The position numbers were made by a program, and so were the translations under genes. From CAYMLL01 sp964390645 (GTDB taxonomy: Bacteria; Planctomycetota; UBA8108), in NCBI GenBank assembly GCA_964390645.1, contig CAYMLL010000082.1, positions 1 through 24,597 of the forward strand: DNA of 24,597 bases. Reading direction: 5' to 3'. This document shows positions 1 to 7,350 of the stretch, piece by piece. The notes beneath the pieces were generated by a model, which made no database searches, had not been told where the DNA came from, and saw only the letters and a program-made list of their open reading frames with translations. How positions within the stretch are numbered: the first letter of the stretch is position 1; each line of letters begins with the position of its first letter.

Positions 1-338
1 ACGGGTGGGGGGCGAGGATGTGCCACTGGCGCGCGCCCACGCGTGCCAGAACGCTCCTCGGCGCTCTGGCGCCGGCCCCTGTCTCCCCCTCGCCATGGCG
101 TCGATCGATTTCGAGCCGGATGATATCCGACGGCTCGAGGTCAGCAAACACCCTGGCCCCCCCCTCCCACGGAGCGCTGCCGCGCTCGAAACGGATCGCA
201 TAGGCAGTCATCCCGATGGCGATNNNNNNNNNNCATCGGGCCGACGGCGTCGTGTGCGTGGCACGGCTCGAACCGCACCGCATAGGCACGCAACCGGATG
301 GCGATGACGACAAGAGCCACGACCGTACGTACGCTCAT
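1..338 (-). CDS. DUF4340-like protein, N-terminal part (interrupted by gap, cut by window edge)
   Basis: The gene starts with ATG at 338, whose A is the last base of the TGA stop of the GldG-like gene (TGATG), so the two are probably translationally coupled. The first residues, MSVRTVVALVVIAIRL, form a membrane or signal segment. After the N run the frame continues as a typical DUF4340-like start, with ADLEPSDIIRLEI and then QWHILAPHP. In DUF4340 proteins this is the first beta unit, with a Trp-containing strand. DUF4340 genes commonly follow GldA/F/G-type ABC genes, which matches this position. The reading frame cannot be followed across the gap because the N count is nominal. The two sides resemble each other, so part of the gene start may be present twice. 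The family call rests on context and a short stretch only. Confidence 0.55.
224..233. other. Assembly gap (10 N) between two similar sequence ends
   Basis: Ten Ns lie inside the DUF4340-like gene. Read on the minus strand, the piece before the gap contains ATCGCCATCCGG followed by TGCCTATGCG and TTCGAGC. The piece after the gap begins ATCGCCATCGGG followed by TGCCTATGCG and TTCGAGC, with about seven mismatches over roughly 39 bases. The same gene start therefore seems to occur on both sides. This fits two contigs that overlap with poor-quality ends, or two strain variants joined by a scaffolder. A real short duplication is less likely. Confidence 0.9.
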
Positions 339-1939
339 CACGCCCTCCGCAGGAAGTACATGAAGACGCCGAGGCACAGAAATACCCCCGGGAAGATCAC
401 CACCGAGCTGAAGAAGAGAAAGTTGCGCAACGACGGATCACTGACGTTCAGCCGGCGCTCGATCTCTCCAGCACCTTCCGCAACGATGAGCTCCTCACGG
501 TCGACGAGCCAGTTGACCGTGTTCATCACGAGTTCGCGATGGGACAGGTCCCTGAATCCCCCGCGCTGCTCGTCGCCGAGAACATTGCTGGCGCCGAAGA
601 CGACGATCCGAGTCTTCATCTCCACCCAGCCCTCGGGCGGATTGTCCAGCTTCTCCTGACGCGTCATCGCGGCGAGAACGTGGTCCCCGTCACGGTTGTC
701 GACACCCCCTGCGCCGAGACCGCCGACGACGTAGCACTCGTGGGACGCGCTCGGTCCACCGGTCGACAGCAACGCCATGCTCTCGAGACGGCGCGAGGCT
801 CCGACCACCTTCAGCGGCCGGGGCTCGAAGAATCGCACCTGGAAGATGGACGAGGCCGCGAATGGGGCCGTGATCGGGTGGGCTCGGTGGTAGCTCGGCG
901 CCGGCACCCAGCTGGTCTCGAGGCGTGTCGAGATGCCCGTGGATCTCGACTGCACGTGACCGGAGAGAACCTCGACGCCCCAGTCCCCGAGCAAGGACTC
1001 GAGATTCGTGCGACGTGAACCGACCGTCACGAAGAGTCGCCCATCGCGATCCAGGAACTCCTCGATGACATCCAGTTCGTCCTCTGCGAACTCGGTCTCG
1101 GGGCGCGCGATGATCAACAGATCACAGTCGTCGCTGACTCGTCGGCTCCGCGCCAGGGAGACCGTCTCGACATCAAACCCGGACGATCGGAGATCCCGGA
1201 CGAAGCTTCCCATGCGGGACGACTTGCCGGGTGAAAGCTCCCCGTGACCCGAAGTGAAATACGCCTTCTTGCGATGGCGGTGGATCAAGCGAGAGATCGC
1301 GGCGGTCAGAGCGGACTCACCGTGGAAGCTGCTGATAATCGGTGGATCATTCGGACCGCCCGGGCTCGGCGCGAGCACCGCGAGATCTCCCGGCATCAAG
1401 GTGTCGCGATAAAGACCGCCCGGCTCGGCGAAGAAAAGCAGGCGATTGAACTGCGTCGGCGCCAGGTCGAACTCCTTGCAGACACTCTGCCAGCGGCTCG
1501 CCTCCGCGAGCACGTCCACGACCTGCACCGGCTGAACCAGCGGCTGCTCGAGCGAGTAGATACGCAGCATCTCGGAGGCACGCATCAACACACGGTAATC
1601 CGTCTGGTAGCGCTCATTGCCTTGCTCGACGTAGATCGGCAGGATCACCCGGATGGGACCGCGGACGAGCCCGAGGTTGGCGCATGTTTCCTCGGACAGC
1701 GAATGGATCTTCTCCTCGGTCAGATCAAAGCGACCCGGATGTCGAAACGCGATGCCGTTGACAGCGACGACGATGTAGAAGGCGAGAAAGACGCTCGCTG
1801 CAAAGCAAACCCGAGCCTTGGACCGACGCACAAGGCCGAAGCTCGGCAAGCGGGCGGCCTTCGCCCCACTGCCGGAGCCGGCCGACCCATCGGGGTCACC
1901 CGCCCCCCCGACGCCGTCCTTTGTGGTCGTCACCGCCAT
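338..1939 (-). CDS. gldG: GldG-like ABC transporter auxiliary protein
   Basis: This 533-residue protein has the layout of the GldG/ABC_transp_aux family. A transmembrane helix near residues 42-62 (VCFAASVFLAFYIVV) is followed by the family-type start FDLTEEKIHSLSEET, a large extracytoplasmic domain with SGHGELSPG and DLLIIARPE, and a C-terminal helix (FLFFSSVVIFPGVFLCLGVF) near 505-528. The family works with a GldA ATPase and a GldF permease; its substrate is generally unknown outside gliding Bacteroidetes. ATG at 1939 was chosen because GGAGTCGAGGA lies just upstream and the gene then overlaps the permease stop by 10 bases. It ends in TGATG with the next gene. Gliding is not implied, since such modules also occur in non-gliding bacteria. 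Confidence 0.85.
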   Translation of the reverse strand: MAVTTTKDGVGGAGDPDGSAGSGSGAKAARLPSFGLVRRSKARVCFAASVFLAFYIVVAVNGIAFRHPGRFDLTEEKIHSLSEETCANLGLVRGPIRVILPIYVEQGNERYQTDYRVLMRASEMLRIYSLEQPLVQPVQVVDVLAEASRWQSVCKEFDLAPTQFNRLLFFAEPGGLYRDTLMPGDLAVLAPSPGGPNDPPIISSFHGESALTAAISRLIHRHRKKAYFTSGHGELSPGKSSRMGSFVRDLRSSGFDVETVSLARSRRVSDDCDLLIIARPETEFAEDELDVIEEFLDRDGRLFVTVGSRRTNLESLLGDWGVEVLSGHVQSRSTGISTRLETSWVPAPSYHRAHPITAPFAASSIFQVRFFEPRPLKVVGASRRLESMALLSTGGPSASHECYVVGGLGAGGVDNRDGDHVLAAMTRQEKLDNPPEGWVEMKTRIVVFGASNVLGDEQRGGFRDLSHRELVMNTVNWLVDREELIVAEGAGEIERRLNVSDPSLRNFLFFSSVVIFPGVFLCLGVFMYFLRRA

Positions 1940-2715
1940 TTCCTCGACTCCACCATTCCGACGGCCAGAAACAGGAAGAACGCCATGAAGCTGAGATAAA
2001 ACACGAGGTAGCGCAGCTGGATTACGCCACGGATGTAGTCGCTCGAGAAGTGCGCCTGAAAGCTCGCGAACTGAAAGATCCGCAGAAAGTCGGGATTGTC
2101 GACATAGATCCAGGCGCCGAGCGCGACGGCGAAGAACAGCAGGTTCCCCGTCAGCGCCAGAATCGACGCGACAAGCTGATTCCGCGAGAACGACGACGCG
2201 AACACCCCGAGCGAGTTCGTCAGCGTTCCGAGGAAGAAGAGTCCGAAGTACATGGACATGACGGGGCCCCAGTCCGGTCCCTCCGGCTGACCGAGGACCT
2301 CGAGCACGACCACGAAGAGGAGCAGCGTCGACCATACGACCATGTAGAACAGCTGCGCCGCGAGGAACTTGCCGATGACGACCTGTACCGGGCTCACGGG
2401 CGCGGTCATCAGCATCTCGAGGGTCCCGGTGCGTTTCTCCTCGGAGAAAAGCCTCATCGTCAGGAGTGGCGACAGAGGCAGCACCCAGAAGAACGCGAAC
2501 TGGAAGAGCGAGCGTACGACGTACGTGATGTGCTGCGGAGCACCCGCGAACTGCGCACAGTAGAGATAGAACGCGACGCCATTTGAAAGCACGAAGAGGA
2601 ACATCACGACGTACGCGACCGGCGAAAAGAAGAACGCGGCCAGCTCCCGGCGCAAGATCGCCATCGTATTGGCAACCCCGGTCAAGGACGACCTCACGGA
2701 GAGCGACACGCTCAC
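1930..2715 (-). CDS. gldF: GldF-like ABC transporter permease
   Basis: A 261-residue integral membrane protein with about six hydrophobic helices. It opens with the ABC-2/GldF-type sequence MAILRRELAAFFFSPVAYVV near residue 18 and contains SEEKRTGTLEMLMTAPV, a conserved cytoplasmic loop of this permease class that contacts the ATPase. The GTG at 2715 is preferred because GGGAGG stands five bases upstream and the codon overlaps the ATPase stop as GTGA. The ATG at 2664 starts closer to the usual family N-terminus but has no good ribosome binding site. The gene lies between its partner ATPase and GldG with overlaps on both sides, a tight operon. The exported or extruded substrate cannot be read from the sequence. 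Confidence 0.88.
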   Translation of the reverse strand: MSVSLSVRSSLTGVANTMAILRRELAAFFFSPVAYVVMFLFVLSNGVAFYLYCAQFAGAPQHITYVVRSLFQFAFFWVLPLSPLLTMRLFSEEKRTGTLEMLMTAPVSPVQVVIGKFLAAQLFYMVVWSTLLLFVVVLEVLGQPEGPDWGPVMSMYFGLFFLGTLTNSLGVFASSFSRNQLVASILALTGNLLFFAVALGAWIYVDNPDFLRIFQFASFQAHFSSDYIRGVIQLRYLVFYLSFMAFFLFLAVGMVESRKWR

Positions 2716-3791
2716 GAGTGCCTCCCGACAACGTCGAGGAACACGTCCTCGAGGGACCGCGCTTCGCGTTCGAGAAGGCGCAGCTTCCAACCCGCCTTGG
2801 AGACCGAGAGGAAGACCTGCTCGGCTGTTCGTGGCCCATCGCTCGTGATCACCCGATAGCGACGAAACGAGCTTCCCCCGCGCTTGGAGCGGCCCCCGTG
2901 CGCCCCGTCACTCCCGACGACGGCCTCACCGACCTCGACGCGAGACACCCCATCCAGCGAGGCGAGCGTCTCGCGAACAGCTTGCCGGGGCCCGTCGATC
3001 TCTGCCATCACGGAGACGCCCCCACCGACGACACCGAGCATCTTGTCCGCCGAATTTCGTGCGACGATCCTGCCCTGGTCTATGATCACCACATCGGAGC
3101 AGACGAGCTCGACCTCGCTGAGAATGTGCGTCGACAGGATGACCGTGCGATCGCGCCCGACCTCATCGAGGAGCTGCCGGAACAGCCGCACTTGCTCCGG
3201 GTCGAGCCCGACGGTCGGCTCGTCGAGGATCAGCACCGGCGGCTGGCTCAGAAGCGCGTCCGCGAGCCCCACCCTCTGGCGATAGCCTCGTGACAGCGTA
3301 CCGATGATGCGCTTCCTGACGTCCGTCGTCCTCGTCGCCTCGAGCGCCTCGTCAACAAAGCGGCGACGCCGAGACCGCAGGACGCCCTTGAGCTGGGCTC
3401 GAAAGCGTAGATACTCGCCGACGCGCATATCCGGGTAGAGCGGCACGCCCTCGGGAAGGTAGCCGATCGATCGACGCACCGCGAGGCTGTCCGCACCGAC
3501 ATCGTGACCCGCGACGCACACGCGTCCGGAGTCGCCCGGCAGGAAGCCGGCCAGGACGCGCAGCGTGGTGGACTTGCCGGCGCCGTTGGGCCCCAGAAAG
3601 CCGAGGATCTGCCCCTCGCCCACCGAGAAGGAGATTCCGTGAAGCGCGCGCACGGGACCGTAGCTCTTCGACAGGTCCTCGACCTCGATCAGCAGTCGCT
3701 CTTGAGCCAACCTCGGTTCCTCCGGCCGGCCCGCCGCCAGGAGGCGACCGGAACGGCCCGCCAGGTCCTTCTGCTCCCGCGTTGCCCCCAC
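2712..3791 (-). CDS. gldA: GldA-like ABC transporter ATP-binding protein
   Basis: Cytoplasmic ATPase that powers the adjacent GldF-type permease. Visible motifs in order are Walker A GPNGAGKSTT, a Q-loop region GYLPEGVPLYPDMRV, the signature LSRGYRQRVGLA, Walker B VLILDEPTVGLDP and the H-loop STHILSEVE. A C-terminal extension of about 110 residues follows, as usual in ABC-2/GldA ATPases. From the GTG at 3791 the protein is 359 residues, with about 33 residues before the usual family start (LLIEVEDLSKSYG). A TTG at 3710 would give 332 residues, and neither start has a clear ribosome binding site at proper distance. The gene begins 68 bases after the rpoN stop with no visible promoter or terminator between, so read-through from rpoN is likely. 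Confidence 0.9.
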   Translation of the reverse strand: MGATREQKDLAGRSGRLLAAGRPEEPRLAQERLLIEVEDLSKSYGPVRALHGISFSVGEGQILGFLGPNGAGKSTTLRVLAGFLPGDSGRVCVAGHDVGADSLAVRRSIGYLPEGVPLYPDMRVGEYLRFRAQLKGVLRSRRRRFVDEALEATRTTDVRKRIIGTLSRGYRQRVGLADALLSQPPVLILDEPTVGLDPEQVRLFRQLLDEVGRDRTVILSTHILSEVELVCSDVVIIDQGRIVARNSADKMLGVVGGGVSVMAEIDGPRQAVRETLASLDGVSRVEVGEAVVGSDGAHGGRSKRGGSSFRRYRVITSDGPRTAEQVFLSVSKAGWKLRLLEREARSLEDVFLDVVGRHS

Positions 3792-3859
3792 CTTCTCATG
3801 GACGAGTGTCCGCAGGCCCCTGTTTCCTTCTTCTCCGTGAATCCGAGCGGTCGGCCGGA

Positions 3860-5440
3860 TCAGTAGGCGCGACGCTCTCGCGACGACGGTATGCTCTCCG
3901 CCTCCCGGTACTTGGTCACGGTGCGACGGGAAATGCTGATCCCGGACTCCTTGAGCTTCTCGACGATACTGATGTCGCTCATGGGGCTCTTCTTGTCTTC
4001 CGCCGCGATCAGGTCCTTGATGCGCTGGATCACCGATCCACGAGCCTCTACGTTGCCATCGGACTTGGTGGCGCCACCCGTGAAGAAGAACTTCATCGGA
4101 TAGATCCCGCGAGGCGTCTGCATGTACTTGTCGTGGATCGCTCGACTGACGGTGGAGACATGGACCCCGAGGATCTCGGCGACATCCGCCATCTTCAGCG
4201 GGCGCAGACGGGAGATGCCCTCGTCGAGGAAGCTCGACTGGATGTCGACGATCTCCCGCGAGATGCGGTTAAGCGTCGACTGACGCTGACGGATGGCAGC
4301 CATCAACCACTCCGCGCTGTCCATCTTCTTCTTCAGATACTTCTTCACCTCGGGGTTCTTGCGAGACTCCCTGTACAGCGTCCGGTAATGAGAGTTGATC
4401 CGCAGGCGTGGCAGGTACTCGTTCTCGACGCGCACCTCGTACTTGCCCTGGACCTCCTCGACGATGACGTCGGGCTTCACGTAGCGAGGGAACTCATCGC
4501 CGAAGAGCTTCCCCGGAATCGGGTTGAGGCTGGCGATGTTCTCCATGGCATCCTTGACCGCCTCGATGTCGACGCCGATCGTTCGTGCGATCTTCGGTAG
4601 ACGGTTGTGTCCGAGGTCGCCGAGATGATCACGAATGATGCGCTCCTCGAACGGATACTCCTGCTTGTCACGACGCAGCTGCAGGAGGAGGCACTCCTCG
4701 AGGCCCCTTCCGCCAACTCCGGGAGGCTCGAGCCCCTGGACGAGCCCGAGCGCGATCTGCAGGAGGACGAGCGACGGGCTCGGGTACCGCCCCTCCCGGA
4801 TGTCCTCTAACGAGTACATCAAGTAGCCCCGGCCGTCGATGTTGTAGATGATCTCTTCCGCGAGGGCCCGGACCTTGGCGATGCTCGCGGGGTCGAGGGG
4901 CAGCTCGACCCCGGGCTTTTCCCCGTCGGGTTCCGCCGTCGCCGGCTCGACGCTCCCGTCGATGAGGCCAAACTCGAGAGTCCGGGCCGCGGACGCCTGA
5001 ATCTCGTCGTCGCCCAGAAGGTGAAGCGAATTCTCGAGGTGCTCCTGCAGGCTCGGCCGACGCCCCTCCGTGTTCGACAGCGCCTCGAGCTTCTCGTCCT
5101 TCTCGCCGCGGTAGCTCGACGCCCTGCGCGAGGCCGCGAACTCCTCCCGCGAGTACTGGTCCCACCGCTCGACGCGCTGGTCGAAGGAGTCATCGGAGGA
5201 TTCCGCGGTCGCCGACTCCCCACTCGTCGAGGTGGCGCCAGCGCCTTCGTCCGCACCGACGTCCAGTGCGCGCGGCTCCTCGACCTCCAGCGTCTCGTTC
5301 TCCTGCAGCTCGTTGTCGACCCGCTCCTCGAGGTCGAGGGAGTTCATGCAGAGAATCTCCATCGACATGTACATCTGCGGCGAAAGCGTCTGAGTCTGCT
5401 TCAGCGCTTGATGCTGGGAGAGACCGAGTTCCATCCGCAT
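3860..5440 (-). CDS. rpoN: RNA polymerase sigma-54 factor RpoN
   Basis: Alternative sigma factor recognising -24/-12 promoters and requiring AAA+ enhancer-binding activators. Region I is present at the N-terminus (LGLSQHQALKQTQTLSPQMY, Gln- and Leu-rich). An acidic linker at about residues 50-110 (region II) is followed by the core-binding domain, a helix-turn-helix (MADVAEILGVHVSTVSRAIH), the conserved YMQTPRGIYPMKFFF and the RpoN box SRRTVTKYRE near residue 510. From ATG 5440 it is 526 residues, normal for the family. An upstream ATG at 5497 would add 19 residues, but it lies immediately after a strong -10 box and would be at or before the transcription start. GGAAGAAG upstream supports 5440. 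The ABC/GldG genes follow on the same strand. Confidence 0.95.
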   Translation of the reverse strand: MRMELGLSQHQALKQTQTLSPQMYMSMEILCMNSLDLEERVDNELQENETLEVEEPRALDVGADEGAGATSTSGESATAESSDDSFDQRVERWDQYSREEFAASRRASSYRGEKDEKLEALSNTEGRRPSLQEHLENSLHLLGDDEIQASAARTLEFGLIDGSVEPATAEPDGEKPGVELPLDPASIAKVRALAEEIIYNIDGRGYLMYSLEDIREGRYPSPSLVLLQIALGLVQGLEPPGVGGRGLEECLLLQLRRDKQEYPFEERIIRDHLGDLGHNRLPKIARTIGVDIEAVKDAMENIASLNPIPGKLFGDEFPRYVKPDVIVEEVQGKYEVRVENEYLPRLRINSHYRTLYRESRKNPEVKKYLKKKMDSAEWLMAAIRQRQSTLNRISREIVDIQSSFLDEGISRLRPLKMADVAEILGVHVSTVSRAIHDKYMQTPRGIYPMKFFFTGGATKSDGNVEARGSVIQRIKDLIAAEDKKSPMSDISIVEKLKESGISISRRTVTKYREAESIPSSRERRAY

Positions 5441-5497
5441 GGCGGGGGCTTCTTCCGAAAGCGGATCGCTGACCAAGACCGTCAAAAACCGAGACAT

Positions 5498-5526
5498 AGT
5501 ATAGAGCCTCGGCAACATAAAGTCAA
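5498..5526 (-). promoter_or_regulatory. Sigma70-type promoter of rpoN
   Basis: On the minus strand TTGACT (5526-5521) is separated by exactly 17 bases from TATACT (5503-5498). Each box matches the consensus at five of six positions. Transcription would begin near 5491, giving about 50 bases of leader before the ATG at 5440. It sits in the gap between lnt and rpoN, so rpoN can be transcribed independently of lnt. Sequence match only, no experimental data. Confidence 0.75.
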
Positions 5527-5595
5527 ACCCGCAAATCCAGCAAACCCTTGCTTGTAAACCACTTAGAGCGCCGCCGGGAGCCGCGATGCAAATCT

Positions 5596-7308
5596 CTAAC
5601 CTTCGCGCTCGCAAGGCGTTCCGCCGTCCCTGCCGCCAGTTGCGGAACGCCGCACGAGCCCCTGCAGAACCAGCCCGACGATGAGACACAGAGGTGCGAA
5701 GAGGTGGCCGAAATCGCTGTAGAATGAACCGGCCCGTCCCGGCCGCAGTTCGCGCGTGAAACGGCCCTCGCCAAAGATCTCGCCACCCGTGTGCCACTCT
5801 CCCGTGACGTCGACGACACCGGAAGGCCCGACGTTCGTACAGCGTACGACGGGCACGCGAGACTCCACCGCCCGCAGAATGAACACCGAAAGGTGCTGTG
5901 GGATATGCGCGGTACGACCGTACCAGTAGTCTTCGGTGATGTTGACGAGAAAGTCGGTCTCGATCGACGTTTCCCGCACGTAATCCGGAATCACCGCCTC
6001 GTAGCAGATGAGGTTGCGAAAGGTGTGGCCCGCGAGCTTCATCGGTGGATTCCGGTTCCCGAGGTCGAGCCGACCGACGAACGGAAACGCCTGCTCGAGG
6101 GCCCCCCGCAGTGAGTCCGGCAGGCAGTCGACGAAGGGCATCGACTCTCCGAAGGGGACCGGTCTGTTCTTCTTGTAAAATTCGACACCGTCGTCGGCGC
6201 GACAGTACGCGGCGACATTGTATCTCTCCGAGACCTCGATCCGCCGACCACGCCCACCGTCGGCCTCCGTCTCGACGAGGACGACCGCCGCCGCGCCGAT
6301 CAGCAGCGGCACCTCGAAGTCGTCGCGGATTCTCACGTCCCGATCAGAATCGAGCGACCGCCTGTGACGCCACCACCGGTCGTGTCCGGGGGTCAGGTCG
6401 AACTCGTAGGAATCCGCCGACTCGGGCCAGACGATCAGATCGAGGTCCGGATGTCTGGACAGCAGCTCCTTCGTCCAGCGGACGTACAGCTCCTCGCCGC
6501 GCACGTCGCGCTCGTCCGTCGGGATGCTACCGTGGACCAGCCCGACCTCGAGCTGCGGCCGTCCGTCGTGGTACTCGCGCAGCCCATCGAGGCGGATCGC
6601 TCCGTAGGCGAGAGCCAGCGCGACGCCGCCGACCCCGACGAGCAACGTCCGCCAGGCGACGGCACGGTGCTCGATACCGTGGAGATAGATCCGGTAGATC
6701 GCGAAGTTGACGAGAAGGACGAGCCCGGTCAGCCCGCTGGCTCCGACGACGTCGGCGCACTGCAGGAGCCAGTCGCGTGCGTAGAGCGCGCCGCCGACAT
6801 GCCAGGGCCAGATGCGCGGAAAGAAGTGCTCGAGCCCTATCCAGAGGGGGATCACCCACAAGACCTGACCGGACCGCCGGCAACGACCGAGCGCCAGCCC
6901 CAGCAGCGCCCACGGAATCGTCGAGTAGCTCACCCACGAGGCGAAGAGGAGAGACGAGAGCAAGGGGTCGATGCCGGTAAACTTGCGGATTGCGAATAGA
7001 ATCCAGATGAAGCCGGCAGACTCGAGCGTCATCCCGGCAATCCAGCCCACGAAGAAGCCCCGCCGCACGCCGACCCCCTGCGCGGCCAGGATGAGAGGCA
7101 CGAAGGCAAACCAGATCAGATGGTCAAGGTGGTAGCGGTCACCGTAGAGCGGAAACGCCAGGACGAGCAGACTTCCGGAAAGAGCTGCGAGAAGGGCTCG
7201 CGAGCGCCGCCACTGTCGCGGATAACGACCGTCGAACTCGGTCGATTCCACGGACGATGCCTCGGATAAGCCGGACGATTCGGTCGCTGTGGACATGAGG
7301 TGCGCCAT
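5596..7308 (-). CDS. lnt: Apolipoprotein N-acyltransferase
   Basis: Inner-membrane enzyme that adds the third acyl chain to the N-terminal Cys of lipoproteins. From ATG 7308 it is 570 residues. The N-terminal half has about six to seven hydrophobic helices (residues ~38-240). The C-terminal half is a carbon-nitrogen hydrolase domain with a visible triad: Glu296 in LIVWPESAD, Lys380 in FYKKNRPVPFGE and Cys435 in NLICYEAVIP. A final helix is near 535-552. Three in-frame ATGs cluster at 7311, 7308 and 7296; AGAAGG just upstream fits 7308 best. The open frame extends far upstream, but that part is antisense to the divergent gene and lacks family similarity. The gene ends in TAG, about 70 bases before the rpoN promoter. 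Confidence 0.93.
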   Translation of the reverse strand: MAHLMSTATESSGLSEASSVESTEFDGRYPRQWRRSRALLAALSGSLLVLAFPLYGDRYHLDHLIWFAFVPLILAAQGVGVRRGFFVGWIAGMTLESAGFIWILFAIRKFTGIDPLLSSLLFASWVSYSTIPWALLGLALGRCRRSGQVLWVIPLWIGLEHFFPRIWPWHVGGALYARDWLLQCADVVGASGLTGLVLLVNFAIYRIYLHGIEHRAVAWRTLLVGVGGVALALAYGAIRLDGLREYHDGRPQLEVGLVHGSIPTDERDVRGEELYVRWTKELLSRHPDLDLIVWPESADSYEFDLTPGHDRWWRHRRSLDSDRDVRIRDDFEVPLLIGAAAVVLVETEADGGRGRRIEVSERYNVAAYCRADDGVEFYKKNRPVPFGESMPFVDCLPDSLRGALEQAFPFVGRLDLGNRNPPMKLAGHTFRNLICYEAVIPDYVRETSIETDFLVNITEDYWYGRTAHIPQHLSVFILRAVESRVPVVRCTNVGPSGVVDVTGEWHTGGEIFGEGRFTRELRPGRAGSFYSDFGHLFAPLCLIVGLVLQGLVRRSATGGRDGGTPCEREG

Positions 7309-7350
7309 CATGCCTTCTGGATCTCTCGCATCAAGGGGAGGGGACGCATC

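Noticed and set aside
338..3791. A gliding-motility locus
   Set aside because: Only the ABC parts (GldA/F/G-like) are present; none of the other Gld or Spr proteins is seen, and these ABC modules occur widely in non-gliding bacteria.
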